Numbered from the stretch's first letter, positions 18,914 to 31,323 are shown. The stretch: DNA of 64,000 bases from Solibacillus sp. FSL R7-0668 (GCF_038006205.1 NZ_JBBOUU010000001.1:932001-996000); one strand, 5' to 3'. Made by a program: numbers and translations. Notes: generated from the sequence alone by a model not told the origin.

Positions 18914-21900
18914 ACGTACAGATATAAATACAATTTTAGTAATCGGATCAGGTCCAATTGTTATCGGACAAGCCGCAGAGTTTGACTATGCAGGAACACA
19001 AGCATGTCTTTCATTAAAAGAGGAAGGCTACCGTGTTATTTTAATTAACTCAAACCCAGCGACAATTATGACAGATACAGAAATCGCGGATAAAGTATAC
19101 ATCGAGCCAATTTCTTTAGAATTCGTTTCACGTATTTTACGTAAAGAGCGCCCAGATGCTATCCTTTCTACATTAGGTGGTCAAACAGGCTTAAACATGG
19201 CAATCGAGCTGGATGAATCAGGTATTTTAGATGAGCTAGGCATCGAAATTTTAGGGACGAAGCTAGATGCAATTCATAAAGCGGAGGACCGTGATTTATT
19301 CCGTAACTTAATGTACGAATTAGGTGCACCAGTTCCTGAGTCTGACATCATTCACAATATGGAAGAAGCGAAAAACTTCGTTGCTAAAATCGGTTATCCA
19401 GTAATCGTACGTCCAGCATTCACGCTTGGTGGTACAGGCGGCGGTATTTGCTACAACGACCAAGACTTACAAGAAATCGTAACATCCGGCTTAAAATATT
19501 CACCAGTAACACAATGCTTACTTGAAAAATCAATTGCAGGCTTTAAAGAAATTGAGTATGAAGTAATGCGTGACGCAGCGGATAATGCCATCGTTGTTTG
19601 TAACATGGAAAACTTCGACCCAGTAGGTATTCACACAGGGGACTCCATCGTAGTAGCACCAACACAAACATTATCGGACCGTGAAAATCAAATGCTACGT
19701 AATATCTCACTAGATATTATCCGTGCATTAAAAATCGAGGGTGGCTGTAACGTACAATTAGCGTTAGACCCGTACTCATTCCAATACTATGTAATCGAAG
19801 TAAACCCACGTGTATCTCGTTCTTCAGCATTAGCGTCAAAAGCAACGGGTTACCCAATCGCAAAATTAGCGGCGAAAATTGCAGTCGGTTTAACATTAGA
19901 TGAAATCAAAAACCCAGTGACAGGTTCAACATTCGCATGCTTCGAGCCAGCACTTGACTATATCGTAGCGAAAATTCCACGCTGGCCGTTCGATAAATTC
20001 GAATCAGCAAAGCGTAACTTAGGCACACAAATGAAGGCAACAGGTGAAGTAATGGCACTTGGCCGTACATTTGAAGAAGCGTTATTAAAGGCAGTTCGTT
20101 CATTAGAAACGGGTCATGTACACATCGAAATGAAGCATGCAGAAGATTTAACAGATGCGTGGATCGAAAAGCGTATTAAAAAAGCTGGTGATGAGCGCTT
20201 ATTCTTCATCGGAGAAGCCCTACGTCGCGGCGTAACAGTAGAGCAAATTCATGAATGGTCAGCAATCGACTTATTCTTCTTAACAAAATTAAAGAAAATC
20301 GTCGATATGGAAACGACTTTAACAGAAAACAAAGGCAACAAAGACGTATTACGCACAGCAAAACGTTTAGGTTTTGCTGATAAAAAAGTAGCACAGCTTT
20401 GGGAAATGACAGAAGCAGAAGTATACGCATTCCGTAAAGAAAACGGCATTATCCCAGTGTACAAAATGGTCGATACATGTGCAGCAGAATTCGAATCAAA
20501 CACACCATACTTCTATGGTACATACGAAGAGGAAAATGAATCAATCAAAACAGACAAACCATCTGTTGTTGTACTAGGTTCAGGTCCAATCCGTATCGGA
20601 CAAGGGGTAGAGTTCGACTATGCAACAGTACACTCTGTATGGGCAATACAAGAGGCAGGCTATGAAGCAATTATTATTAACTCAAATCCAGAAACAGTAT
20701 CTACAGACTTCTCGATTTCAGATAAGTTATACTTCGAGCCATTAACAATTGAAGACGTCATGCACATTATCGATTTAGAGCAACCAATCGGTGTCGTAGT
20801 CCAATTTGGTGGTCAAACAGCGATTAACTTAGCAGATAAACTAGAAGCAAATGGCGTGAAAATTTTAGGGACATCTTTAGAAGATATCGATCGTGCAGAA
20901 AACCGCGACAAATTCGAAGCAGCATTACAGCAATTAGAGATTCCACAACCACCAGGAGATACAGCGACTTCAGTACAAGGTGCCGTTGCCATTGCTGAAA
21001 AATTAGGCTTCCCAGTATTAGTTCGCCCATCTTATGTACTAGGTGGACGTGCGATGGAAATTGTCTATAATATGGATGAATTAGTGCACTATATGGAGCA
21101 CGCAGTAGAAGCATCTCCAGATCACCCGGTACTAGTTGACCGCTATTTAACTGGACAAGAAATCGAAGTAGATGCGATCTGTGATGGTGAAAACGTGTTA
21201 ATCCCAGGTATTATGGAACACGTAGAACGCGCAGGGGTTCACTCAGGTGACTCAATCTCTGTCTACCCACCACAAAAATTAACGGATGCACAAAAAGAAA
21301 CACTTGTTGACTACACAACACGTTTAGCAAAAGGCCTTGGCATTATCGGCTTAATGAACATCCAATATGTAATGAGCGAGGGCAATATTTACGTGATCGA
21401 AGTCAACCCACGATCTTCACGTACAGTACCGTTCTTAAGTAAAATTACGAATATCCCAATGGCCAACATCGCAACAAAAGCGATTTTAGGACAATCGATC
21501 TTAGAGCAAGGATACCAAGCTGGTTTAGCGCCTGAAAAACAAGGTGTATTCGTAAAAGTACCTGTATTCTCATTTGCAAAATTACGTCGCGTAGACATTA
21601 CATTAGGGCCTGAAATGAAATCTACAGGTGAGGTAATGGGGAAAGATGCGACTTACGAAAAAGCGTTATATAAAGGCTTCGTAGCTGCAGGTATGGAAAT
21701 TAAAACACATGGCACAATCCTGTTCACAGTATCTGACAAAGATAAAGAAGAAGCAGTAAGCCTAGCAAAACGCTTCTCTACAGTTGGTTACCGTATTGTT
21801 GCAACAGAAGGTACGGCAAAACTATTTGAAGCAAACGGTGTGAAAACAGATGTTGTCGATAAAATCGGCGGCAAAGGCAAAACATTATTAGATATGATCC

Positions 21901-22103
21901 AAAACGGAGAAGCACAATTCGTTGTCAACACATTAACAAAAGGTAAGCAGCCAGCGCGTGATGGCTTCCGTATCCGTCGTGAATCAGTAGAAAATGGCGT
22001 GCCTTGCTTAACATCACTAGATACAGCAGAAGCGATGTTACGTGTAATTGAATCAATGACATTTACAGCAGAAGAAATGCCAAAAGCGGAGGTAGTACAC
22101 TAA
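18906..22103 (+). CDS. carB: Carbamoyl phosphate synthase large subunit
   Basis: 1065-residue synthetase (pyrAB) with the family's internal duplication. The first half starts [25 protein letters not shown] and has an ATP-grasp domain ([12 protein letters not shown]). The second starts [25 protein letters not shown], with ATP-grasp motif [12 protein letters not shown]. The C-terminal MGS-like allosteric domain follows (about 930-1050, [22 protein letters not shown]). Length is normal. Activity is typically activated by PRPP and inhibited by UMP through the C-terminal domain. Confidence 0.98.
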   Translation: MPKRTDINTILVIGSGPIVIGQAAEFDYAGTQACLSLKEEGYRVILINSNPATIMTDTEIADKVYIEPISLEFVSRILRKERPDAILSTLGGQTGLNMAIELDESGILDELGIEILGTKLDAIHKAEDRDLFRNLMYELGAPVPESDIIHNMEEAKNFVAKIGYPVIVRPAFTLGGTGGGICYNDQDLQEIVTSGLKYSPVTQCLLEKSIAGFKEIEYEVMRDAADNAIVVCNMENFDPVGIHTGDSIVVAPTQTLSDRENQMLRNISLDIIRALKIEGGCNVQLALDPYSFQYYVIEVNPRVSRSSALASKATGYPIAKLAAKIAVGLTLDEIKNPVTGSTFACFEPALDYIVAKIPRWPFDKFESAKRNLGTQMKATGEVMALGRTFEEALLKAVRSLETGHVHIEMKHAEDLTDAWIEKRIKKAGDERLFFIGEALRRGVTVEQIHEWSAIDLFFLTKLKKIVDMETTLTENKGNKDVLRTAKRLGFADKKVAQLWEMTEAEVYAFRKENGIIPVYKMVDTCAAEFESNTPYFYGTYEEENESIKTDKPSVVVLGSGPIRIGQGVEFDYATVHSVWAIQEAGYEAIIINSNPETVSTDFSISDKLYFEPLTIEDVMHIIDLEQPIGVVVQFGGQTAINLADKLEANGVKILGTSLEDIDRAENRDKFEAALQQLEIPQPPGDTATSVQGAVAIAEKLGFPVLVRPSYVLGGRAMEIVYNMDELVHYMEHAVEASPDHPVLVDRYLTGQEIEVDAICDGENVLIPGIMEHVERAGVHSGDSISVYPPQKLTDAQKETLVDYTTRLAKGLGIIGLMNIQYVMSEGNIYVIEVNPRSSRTVPFLSKITNIPMANIATKAILGQSILEQGYQAGLAPEKQGVFVKVPVFSFAKLRRVDITLGPEMKSTGEVMGKDATYEKALYKGFVAAGMEIKTHGTILFTVSDKDKEEAVSLAKRFSTVGYRIVATEGTAKLFEANGVKTDVVDKIGGKGKTLLDMIQNGEAQFVVNTLTKGKQPARDGFRIRRESVENGVPCLTSLDTAEAMLRVIESMTFTAEEMPKAEVVH

Positions 22104-22104
22104 T

Positions 22105-23785
<1,681 letters not shown>

Positions 23786-23786
<1 letters not shown>

Positions 23787-24496
23787 TGTTAAATACAAAA
23801 CCGATTATTGCTTTAGACTTTCCTGGGGAACAGGATGTCATGAACTTTTTAGCGCAATTTGATGAGAAGTTATTCGTTAAAATTGGGATGGAGTTATATA
23901 TGCAGGAAGGTCCATCAATCGTAGAGAAAGTCAAAGAACAAGGGCATGATATTTTCCTTGATTTAAAATTACATGATATTCCAAATACAGTGAAATCGGC
24001 AATGAAGGGCTTAGCTCGCTTAGGTGTAGATTTAGTCAACGTACATGCTGCAGGTGGACGACCAATGATGGAGGGCGCGCTTGAAGGCTTAGAGGCAGGA
24101 ACGCCAGCGGGTAAATCACGTGCTGCGTTAATTGCGGTTACACAATTAACATCAACAACAGAGCAGCAAATGCAACAAGAGCAAAAAATTGCGTTAACGC
24201 TTAATGAATCGGTTTTACATTATGCACAGTTAACGAAACAGGCCGGTCTTAATGGGGTTGTGTGCTCTGTACATGAAGCAAATGCGATTCGTGAAATTTG
24301 CGGAGAAGACTTTTTACGTGTCACACCGGGTATTCGTATGCTGGGTGGAGAAGCGCATGATCAAAAGCGTATTGCAACGCCAGATGGAGCCAAAAAAGAT
24401 GGCTCATCATTAATTGTTGTAGGGCGTGCGATTACAGGTGCACCTAACCCTGTTACTGCATATAAAGAAGTTTGTAAATTATGGGAGGCAAAATAA
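23786..24496 (+). CDS. pyrF: Orotidine 5'-phosphate decarboxylase
   Basis: 236-residue TIM-barrel decarboxylase producing UMP. The catalytic Asp-Lys-x-x-Asp array is in [18 protein letters not shown], with [18 protein letters not shown] and [14 protein letters not shown] forming the phosphate site. A one-base overlap (TAATG) joins it to pyrD. An AAGGAG site lies inside the pyrD end. Confidence 0.97.
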
Positions 24497-24497
24497 A

Positions 24498-25130
24498 ATG
24501 TCATTACAAAAAGAAATTGCACATGCTATGTTACAAGTAGGAGCTGTTGAATTAAACCCAACGGATCTTTTCACATGGGCTTCAGGAATTCAATCACCAA
24601 TTTATTGTGATACACGATTAACGATTTCGGATCCAAAAATCCGTAAGCAATTAGCAAGTGGTCTAGCATCTTTAATTCAAGAAAATTTTGCAGAGTGTGA
24701 GGTTGTAGCGGGTACAGCAACAGCTGGTATACCACATGCAGCTTGGGTGTCGGATATTTTAGAATTACCAATGGTATATGTGCGTTCAAAGGCAAAGGAA
24801 CATGGCCGTGGGAACCAAATCGAAGGGAAATATGCAGCTGGTCAAAAGGTTGTAGTAGTTGAAGATATTGTTTCGACAGGTGGTTCTTCGATTACAGCGG
24901 TAGAAGCATTGCGCGCAGCAGGCTGTGAAGTACTTGGTGTTGTATGTGTATACACGTACAATTTACCAAAAGCAGAAGAAGCCTTTGAAGCTGCGGGCGT
25001 GAAATATGTTTCATTAACAAATTTTGATTATTTAATTGAAGCAGCAAATGAATCTGGTACCATTTCAGAAAATCAAATTCCTTTCCTAAAAAATTGGCAT
25101 AAAGATTTAAAAGAAGGTAAATTAAACTAA
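24498..25130 (+). CDS. pyrE: Orotate phosphoribosyltransferase
   Basis: 210-residue enzyme joining orotate to PRPP. WASGIQSPIYCDTRLTIS is the orotate-site region, VYVRSKAKEHGRGNQIEG the catalytic loop, and VVVVEDIVSTGGSSITAVEALR the PRPP-binding motif. I use ATG 24498, preceded by GGGAGG; an upstream frame from 24426 overlaps pyrF and is discounted. It is the last gene of the operon, followed by a strong terminator. Confidence 0.97.
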   Translation: MSLQKEIAHAMLQVGAVELNPTDLFTWASGIQSPIYCDTRLTISDPKIRKQLASGLASLIQENFAECEVVAGTATAGIPHAAWVSDILELPMVYVRSKAKEHGRGNQIEGKYAAGQKVVVVEDIVSTGGSSITAVEALRAAGCEVLGVVCVYTYNLPKAEEAFEAAGVKYVSLTNFDYLIEAANESGTISENQIPFLKNWHKDLKEGKLN

Positions 25131-25149
25131 ATAAATATTAAAAATATTC

Positions 25150-25192
25150 AAAAACGTGTGAAGTATAAAAAAATATACTTTACACGTTTTTA
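25150..25192 (+). terminator. Terminator of the pyr operon
   Basis: A 17-position stem (25150-25166 with 25175-25191) built on AAAAACGTGT/ACACGTTTTT with one G-T pair, a short A-rich loop and a T-rich right arm. Confidence 0.88.
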
Positions 25193-25346
25193 TTATAGTT
25201 ATATAATTCCCTTATAAAAATATTCAGTTTTTTTAAAACTGAAGTTTAATATTTTAACTCGATTTTAAACTTTCTTGAAAAAATGCTAGTTGATTTTATT
25301 CACTTAATTGAGCAAAACTGCGTATTTAAGCCTAATTTTTAGATTA

Positions 25347-25361
25347 AATTATCGGAAAATT
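25347..25361 (+). promoter_or_regulatory. Candidate CodY box
   Basis: AATTATCGGAAAATT matches 13 of 15 positions of the CodY consensus AATTTTCWGAAAATT. It lies about 72 bp upstream of the -35 of the peptide-transporter promoter. Peptide permeases are common CodY targets. In such A+T-rich DNA a chance match cannot be excluded. Confidence 0.4.
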
Positions 25362-25432
25362 TAAATTTTAAAGAATAGTTTGCTATTAGTGAGAGAAAAA
25401 TGTTAAATTAGAATAGTTAGAAAGTTTAATGA

Positions 25433-25460
25433 TTGACATTAAAAAAGATTTATGGATAAT
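25433..25460 (+). promoter_or_regulatory. Sigma-A promoter of the peptide transporter operon
   Basis: A perfect TTGACA (25433-25438), a 16-nt spacer and GATAAT (25455-25460), about 125 nt before the first gene. Confidence 0.6.
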
Positions 25461-25584
25461 TTATATTTAGAAACCATAATTTACATATTATTCATAAAAT
25501 TGAGTTTGAGCTTTAGAGAAGTCTAAATAATAGATCGAGATTAGCAGAGTTGGTTAGGTGAATAAAGAAAGGAGCGATTATTTA

Positions 25585-26598
25585 ATGTCTACGACGAATG
25601 AATTATTAACAATTCGTAATTTACGTACGAGCTTCAGAATTAAAGATACTTACTATCCAGCAGTAGACAATGTTTCATTAACGCTTCGCAAAAATGAGAT
25701 TTTGGCTATCGTGGGAGAATCTGGTTGTGGCAAAAGTACGTTAGCGACATCGATTGTTGGTTTACACAATTCGATTTCAACAAAAGTGGAAGGCGAAATT
25801 TTATACAACAATCAAAACTTAGTAAATTTAACGGAAGACCAATTTAACAAACTACGAGGAAATGATATCGGTTTCATTTTCCAAGATCCGTTATCAGCAT
25901 TAAACCCATTAATGCGCATCGGTGAGCAAATTGAGGAAGGGTTAGTTTATCATACGAAACTAACGAAGCAAGAACGTGGGAAACGCGTACTCGAGTTATT
26001 AGATCAGGTAGGTATTCCGCATGTAGAACGCGTTGCTCGTCAATTCCCTCACCAATTATCTGGTGGTATGCGTCAACGTGTCATGATTGCCATAGCTTTA
26101 TCGGGTAAGCCAGCAATCATCATTGCCGATGAACCAACAACAGCACTTGACGTAACGATTCAAGCACAAATTTTAGATTTACTAAAATCGCTCCAAGATG
26201 AAATTCAATCAGGCATTATTTTAATTACGCATGACTTAGGGGTCGTTGCTGAAGTAGCGGACCGAGTAGCTGTAATGTATGCTGGCCAAGTAATCGAGGA
26301 AGCACCGGTAGTAGAATTATTTAGAAATCCGAAGCATCCATATACAAGATCATTACTGAATTCGATTCCGCAATCCCATAGTGAAAGTGAGAAATTAGAA
26401 GTCATTAAAGGTATGGTTCCTTCGTTAACGAAATTAGATCGTGAAGGGTGTCGCTTTTCACCACGTATTCCGTGGATTCCAGCATCAGCACATGAAGCAA
26501 ACCCACAGCTTCATGAAATTGCACCGGGGCATCTTGTACGCTGCACTTGCTGGAAAGAATTCCACTTTGAGGATGAGGAAGGGAGCATAAATCGATGA
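25585..26598 (+). CDS. Oligopeptide ABC transporter ATP-binding protein (OppD/AppD type)
   Basis: 337-residue ATPase of a peptide/nickel-type importer. Walker A is GESGCGKST, the Q-loop is in FIFQDPLSALNPL, the signature is QLSGGMRQRVMIA, Walker B is IIIADEPTTALDV and the H-loop is ITHDLG. The OppD-type C-terminal extension is present, but the usual cysteine cluster is incomplete. GCRFSPR continues IPWIPAS, where relatives have cysteines, and only CTCW remains near the end. I use ATG 25585 after AAAGGAG. First of five genes in the order D-F-B-C-A. Confidence 0.93.
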   Translation: MSTTNELLTIRNLRTSFRIKDTYYPAVDNVSLTLRKNEILAIVGESGCGKSTLATSIVGLHNSISTKVEGEILYNNQNLVNLTEDQFNKLRGNDIGFIFQDPLSALNPLMRIGEQIEEGLVYHTKLTKQERGKRVLELLDQVGIPHVERVARQFPHQLSGGMRQRVMIAIALSGKPAIIIADEPTTALDVTIQAQILDLLKSLQDEIQSGIILITHDLGVVAEVADRVAVMYAGQVIEEAPVVELFRNPKHPYTRSLLNSIPQSHSESEKLEVIKGMVPSLTKLDREGCRFSPRIPWIPASAHEANPQLHEIAPGHLVRCTCWKEFHFEDEEGSINR

Positions 26599-27542
26599 GT
26601 TTCATGCAAGTAAAAGATTTAAAGGTTCACTATCCTATCCGAGGTGGCTTTTTCAATACAGTAGTTGACCATGTATACGCTGTTGACGGTGTCACAATGG
26701 AATTTGAACGTGGTAAAACATACGGTTTAGTTGGAGAGTCTGGTTCAGGTAAATCGACAACAGGTAAAGCGATTATTGGTTTAGAGAAAATTACAAATGG
26801 TAGCATCATTTATGAAGGACAAGATGTAACGAACTCTCGCCGTAAACGTGATTCAGCTTATAACCGCGATATCCAAATGATTTTCCAAGATTCACATTCT
26901 AGTATGAATCCGCGTAAACGTGTATTAGATATTTTAGCAGAGCCAATTCGTAACTTTATGAAATTGTCTCCGCAAGAAGAGCGTAAACGCATTAATGAAT
27001 TACTGGCGATTGTCGGGATGTCTGAAGAGGTATTATTAAAATATCCACATGAATTCTCTGGTGGTCAAAAGCAACGATTAGGGATTGCGCGTGCCGTAGC
27101 ATGTAATCCGAAAATGATTATTGCCGATGAGCCAGTATCGGCACTTGATTTATCCGTTCAAGCACAAGTTTTAAACTTTATGAAGGATATTCAAGAGCAA
27201 TATGGAATTAGTTACTTATTCATCTCACATGATTTAGGGGTAGTGCGTCATATGTGTGACCACATTTCAATCATGTATAAAGGTCGATTTGTTGAAACGG
27301 GTAAACGTGAAGATATTTACGATAATCCACAGCATATTTATACGAACCGTCTCTTATCTGCTATACCTGATATTGAGCCAGAAACACGAATTGAGCGTAA
27401 ATTAGAGCGCCAAAAGGTGGAGGCGGCTTATCGTGAAGAGCAGCATAAATATTATGATAAGGATGGCAAAGTATATCCTTTAAAAGCAGTTTCAGATACG
27501 CATAAAGTAGCCATGTCTGAAAATGAAAAGGAGCGTGTCTAG
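26595..27542 (+). CDS. Oligopeptide ABC transporter ATP-binding protein (OppF/AppF type)
   Basis: 315-residue second ATPase of the importer. Walker A is GESGSGKST, the Q-loop in MIFQDSHSSMNPRKRV is of the OppF type, the signature is FSGGQKQRLGIARAV and Walker B is MIIADEPVSALD. It overlaps the OppD-like gene by ATGA, so the two ATPases are coupled and presumably form a heterodimer. A charged tail (about 275-315) follows the nucleotide-binding domain. Confidence 0.93.
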   Translation: MSFMQVKDLKVHYPIRGGFFNTVVDHVYAVDGVTMEFERGKTYGLVGESGSGKSTTGKAIIGLEKITNGSIIYEGQDVTNSRRKRDSAYNRDIQMIFQDSHSSMNPRKRVLDILAEPIRNFMKLSPQEERKRINELLAIVGMSEEVLLKYPHEFSGGQKQRLGIARAVACNPKMIIADEPVSALDLSVQAQVLNFMKDIQEQYGISYLFISHDLGVVRHMCDHISIMYKGRFVETGKREDIYDNPQHIYTNRLLSAIPDIEPETRIERKLERQKVEAAYREEQHKYYDKDGKVYPLKAVSDTHKVAMSENEKERV

Positions 27543-27543
27543 T

Positions 27544-28506
27544 ATGTGGAAAACAATCGTCCGTCGTGTGTTAATCATGATTCCGCAGCTATTTATTTTA
27601 AGTCTCCTAATCTTCATATTAGCGAAGCAAATGCCTGGGGATCCATTTACAGGTTTAATTACACCGGAAACGGACCCGAACGTAATTGAAGAATTACGTA
27701 TTAAAGCGGGATTCTATGATCCGTGGTATGTACAGTACTACAACTGGATTGCCAATGCAGCACAAGGCGACTTTGGTCAGTCTTATACATTTAAAAAACC
27801 GGTTGCAGATATTATTGGTGACCGTGCAATGAACACGCTATTACTATCATTACTTAGTGTTATTTTCTTATATGCATTAGCAATTCCACTAGGTGTATTA
27901 GCGGGACGTTACCAAGATTCGTTTTTAGATAAATCAATCGTACTATACAGCTTTATTTCTTATGCGATTCCGACGTTCGTATTATCATTAATCTTTGTTT
28001 ATGTTTTTGGTTATCGTTTAATGTGGTTCCCAACAAATGGTACGGTTGATGTTGGTGTCGACCCAGGGACTTTAGAATATTACTGGAATAGATTCTATCA
28101 TTTACTATTGCCCGCAGGAACTTACGCATTATTAGGTACGACAGGCGTTATCCAATATTTACGTACAGAAATTATCGATTCAAAAACGATGGATTACGTA
28201 AAAACAGCTCGTAGTAAAGGGATTCCGATGAAGAAAGTGTACTCACGTCATATCTTCCGTAACTCATTGTTACCAATTGCAGCCTTTTTAGGATTCACAA
28301 TTACTGGATTACTTGGTGGCTCGATTTTCATCGAAACGGTATTCGCCTATCCGGGTATGGGGAAATTATTTATCGAATCAATTTCTGCCCGTGACTATAG
28401 TGTAATTACAGCATTAGTAATGTTATATGGCTTCTTAGCATTATTAGGTAGTCTATTATCCGATATTATTTTAAGTATTGTCGATCCGCGAATTCGCATA
28501 GACTAA
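27544..28506 (+). CDS. Peptide ABC transporter permease (OppB/AppB type)
   Basis: 320-residue membrane permease with an N-terminal signal-anchor segment (IVRRVLIMIPQLFILSLLIFILA) and five further hydrophobic stretches. The EAA-type cytoplasmic loop is VKTARSKGIPMKKVYSRHIFRNSLLPI, which docks onto an ATPase. GLLGGSIFIETVFAYPGMGKL is conserved in OppB/DppB. I use ATG 27544, one base after the previous stop; AAAAGGAG at 27526-27533 serves as its binding site. Confidence 0.94.
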   Translation: MWKTIVRRVLIMIPQLFILSLLIFILAKQMPGDPFTGLITPETDPNVIEELRIKAGFYDPWYVQYYNWIANAAQGDFGQSYTFKKPVADIIGDRAMNTLLLSLLSVIFLYALAIPLGVLAGRYQDSFLDKSIVLYSFISYAIPTFVLSLIFVYVFGYRLMWFPTNGTVDVGVDPGTLEYYWNRFYHLLLPAGTYALLGTTGVIQYLRTEIIDSKTMDYVKTARSKGIPMKKVYSRHIFRNSLLPIAAFLGFTITGLLGGSIFIETVFAYPGMGKLFIESISARDYSVITALVMLYGFLALLGSLLSDIILSIVDPRIRID

Positions 28507-28542
28507 TTAATTAATAATGACTAAGGAGAGGTGATTTTAATC

Positions 28543-29454
28543 ATGGAAAATAAAAAAGATCAAACTGTAGAAAAATTAGAATCTCAAAGCTCTCCGCCAA
28601 CTGGTATTCAAGTTATTTTGCGAGAGTTTAAGAAGGATAAATTAGCACTAGGCTCATTTATATTCATCGTATTATTAATGGTAGCCGTTCTAGTATTATC
28701 ATTTGTGATTGATCAAGCAGCTGTAATGAAAATTCAATTATTAGAGCGTTTCACTGAGCCGGGAGTTAATGGTTATGTACTCGGGGCTGATGAGGCTGGA
28801 CGAGATATGTTTGGTCAGTTAATCATCGGTGCGAAAAACTCCATTTTAATTGCGGTGGCCATTACAATTATTGCAAACTTTGTAGGGATTGCCCTTGGGA
28901 TTATCATGGGCTATTATGGTGGATTTATCGATAACTTCTTCATGCGTATTATTGATTTCTTCATCACATTACCAACAACAATGATCATTATCGTAGTTGT
29001 AACAATCATTCCGTCATATGGCATTATGGATTTGATTTTTATTATCGCAGCATTTCAATGGATGGGGACGGCCCGACTTGTGCGTTCAAAAGCGCTGTCG
29101 GAAGCACGTCGTGACTATATTAGTGCCTCTAAAACAATGGGTACAAGTGATTTCGCGATCATGTTTAAAGGGCTATTACCAAACTTAAGTTCTCTACTAA
29201 TCGTTGAAGTGACACTTAGCTTCGCGGGTAACGTAGGGATTGAAACAGGTCTTTCATTCTTAGGTTTCGGATTACCACCATCAACACCAAGTTTAGGAAC
29301 TTTAGTAAGTTATGCCATGAACCCGATTATTTTATCGAGTAAATGGTGGGTATGGTTGCCTGCATCGATCTTAATTTTAGTGATGATGCTTGGTATAAAT
29401 TATGTCGGTCAAGCGTTACGACGTGCAGCTGACGCAAAACAACGTTTAGGATAA
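28543..29454 (+). CDS. Peptide ABC transporter permease (OppC/AppC type)
   Basis: 303-residue second permease, with the OppC-family N-terminal cytoplasmic segment (VILREFKKDKLALGSF) before the first membrane helix. VLGADEAGRDMFGQLIIGAKNSI is the family motif, and SEARRDYISASKTMGTSDFAIMF is the EAA loop. GLSFLGFGLPPSTPSLGTL is near the end. I use ATG 28543 because AAGGAGAGGTGAT at 28523-28535 is a near-perfect anti-16S match just upstream; the frame is also open from a GTG at 28531. Confidence 0.94.
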   Translation: MENKKDQTVEKLESQSSPPTGIQVILREFKKDKLALGSFIFIVLLMVAVLVLSFVIDQAAVMKIQLLERFTEPGVNGYVLGADEAGRDMFGQLIIGAKNSILIAVAITIIANFVGIALGIIMGYYGGFIDNFFMRIIDFFITLPTTMIIIVVVTIIPSYGIMDLIFIIAAFQWMGTARLVRSKALSEARRDYISASKTMGTSDFAIMFKGLLPNLSSLLIVEVTLSFAGNVGIETGLSFLGFGLPPSTPSLGTLVSYAMNPIILSSKWWVWLPASILILVMMLGINYVGQALRRAADAKQRLG

Positions 29455-29471
29455 AAAGGGAGGAAAAACGA

Positions 29472-31310
29472 ATGATGAAAAAGAAAGGCTTAATGCTTAC
29501 AACAGTATTCGCATCTGCTTTAGCACTTGCTGCATGTGGTGGAGACGACAAAGAGACAACAGAAAAACCTACAGGTGGTACTACTGACACAGGTACTGAA
29601 GAAAACACAACGGACAAAGGCGGTTCTACTGCTGAATCACCAACATTACCAATGAGTGTTGAAAATGAAGGGGAAGCAATCGATGGTGGTACATTACAAT
29701 TCGCTTTAGTAACAGATTCTCCATTCTCGGGCGTTTTATTAGCTGAATTATATGAAAACGCATATGATGCAGATGTTATGGACTTCATGACAAACTCAAT
29801 TTTCGATACAGATGGTGACTTCTTAATCACAGATGAAGGTATCGCAAAATTAGATGTTGATGCGGATAATAACAAAGTAACCGTAACAATCCAACATGAT
29901 GTGAAGTGGTCTGATGGTACACCATTAACTGCTGATGACATCATTTATTCTTATGAAATCATTGGTCACAAAGATTATACGGGTATCCGTTATGATGGCG
30001 ACTTCCAAAACATCATCGGTGCTAAGGAATATAAAGCAGGTACTGCAGATTCAATCTCTGGTATTAAAAAAATCGATGATAAAACAGTAGAAATCTCAAT
30101 GACAAAAGTATCACCAGCAATTTATTCTGGTGGTGACGGTTTATGGGGCTATGCTGCACCTAAACATCAATTAAAGGATATTCCAGTTAAGGATTTAATT
30201 TCTTCTGAAGCAGTTCGTAAAAATCCTGTAACTTTAGGGCCATTCAAATTAGATAAATTAGTAGATGGTGAGTCTGTACAGTATGTTGCCAATGAAAACT
30301 ACTGGAGAGGCGCTCCAAAATTAGATAAAGTCGTATTACAAGTAGTACCATCTACTTCAATTGGTGAAGCATTACGTACAGGTCAATATGATATGGTATC
30401 TTCTTACCAAACAACGCAATACGACGGGATTAAAGATTTAGAAAACATTTCAATTTTAGCGCGTCCTGAATTAGCATACTCTTACCTTGGCTTCAAAGTA
30501 GGTAAATGGGATTCTGCTGCAGGCGATACTGGCTTAAACGTAACTGACGAAAATGCAAAAATGAATAATAAACAATTACGTCAAGCAATCGCTTATGCGA
30601 TGGACGTTGAATCGGTAACAGAGAAGTTCTACCAAGGCTTACGTTCTCGTGCAACTTCTTTAATTCCACCAGCATTCTCGACATTCCATGACAACACGTT
30701 ATCTGGGTATAACTATGATCCAGAAAAAGCAAAAGCTTTATTAGATGAAGCTGGCTATAAAGACGTTGATGGTGATGGCATTCGTGAAGACGCAAAAGGT
30801 GAGAAATTCTCAATCAAGATGGCAGGTATGTCTGGTTCAGATACAGACGAAGCAATCGTAGAATACTACCGTCAAAACTGGAAAGAGGTAGGCTTAGATG
30901 TACAGTTAACAACTGGCCGTTTAATCGAGTTCAACAGCTTCTACGATAAAGTAAAAGCAGATGATCCAGAAATCGATATGTTCATGGCTGCTTGGGGTAC
31001 TGGTACAAACCCATCTCCACTTGGCTTATACGGTGAAGCATCTGCATTCAACTATAGCCGTTATGTAACACCAGAATTACAAACATTATTAGCTGCAATC
31101 GATTCGAAAGATGCGATTGACCCAGCTGTACGTGCGGATGCATTCCGTGCTTGGGAAGAGTATATGTTCGACGAAGCAACAACAGTTCCAACATACTTCC
31201 GTACAGAAATCTTACCAGTCAACAAGCGTGTTAAAAACTTTGACGCTTCGTATGATGGTGGTACGAAATGGCATGAAATTGAGTTAACAGCTGACGCACC
31301 AATTAAATAA
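29472..31310 (+). CDS. Peptide ABC transporter substrate-binding lipoprotein (OppA/AppA type)
   Basis: 612-residue extracellular binding protein of the SBP_bac_5 family. It begins with a lipoprotein signal (MMKKKGLMLTTVFASALALAACGG; lipobox LAAC), so it should be processed by LspA and anchored to the membrane. A Thr/Gly/Glu-rich linker runs to about residue 55. Family features include VKWSDGTPLTADDIIYSYEII, GPFKLDKLVDGESVQYVANENYWRG and NYDPEKAKALLDEAGY. A strong terminator follows. Substrate is probably oligopeptides; it cannot be fixed from sequence. Confidence 0.94.
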   Translation: MMKKKGLMLTTVFASALALAACGGDDKETTEKPTGGTTDTGTEENTTDKGGSTAESPTLPMSVENEGEAIDGGTLQFALVTDSPFSGVLLAELYENAYDADVMDFMTNSIFDTDGDFLITDEGIAKLDVDADNNKVTVTIQHDVKWSDGTPLTADDIIYSYEIIGHKDYTGIRYDGDFQNIIGAKEYKAGTADSISGIKKIDDKTVEISMTKVSPAIYSGGDGLWGYAAPKHQLKDIPVKDLISSEAVRKNPVTLGPFKLDKLVDGESVQYVANENYWRGAPKLDKVVLQVVPSTSIGEALRTGQYDMVSSYQTTQYDGIKDLENISILARPELAYSYLGFKVGKWDSAAGDTGLNVTDENAKMNNKQLRQAIAYAMDVESVTEKFYQGLRSRATSLIPPAFSTFHDNTLSGYNYDPEKAKALLDEAGYKDVDGDGIREDAKGEKFSIKMAGMSGSDTDEAIVEYYRQNWKEVGLDVQLTTGRLIEFNSFYDKVKADDPEIDMFMAAWGTGTNPSPLGLYGEASAFNYSRYVTPELQTLLAAIDSKDAIDPAVRADAFRAWEEYMFDEATTVPTYFRTEILPVNKRVKNFDASYDGGTKWHEIELTADAPIK

Positions 31311-31323
31311 TATGTGAACATCG

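Larger units (their letters stand above)
25193..25584 (+). other. A+T-rich intergenic region before the peptide transporter operon
   Basis: About 390 bases without a convincing gene. It contains a perfect 9-bp inverted repeat TTCAGTTTT/AAAACTGAA around TTT (25223-25243), a CodY-box-like sequence (25347-25361), a promoter (25433-25460) and the AAAGGAG binding site of the first ABC gene. The remainder is unstructured A+T-rich sequence. Confidence 0.7.

Noticed and set aside
29327-29944. 205-codon minus-strand open frame across the OppC/OppA junction
   Set aside because: It is antisense to two intact genes and has a low-complexity Ser/Val/Pro composition.
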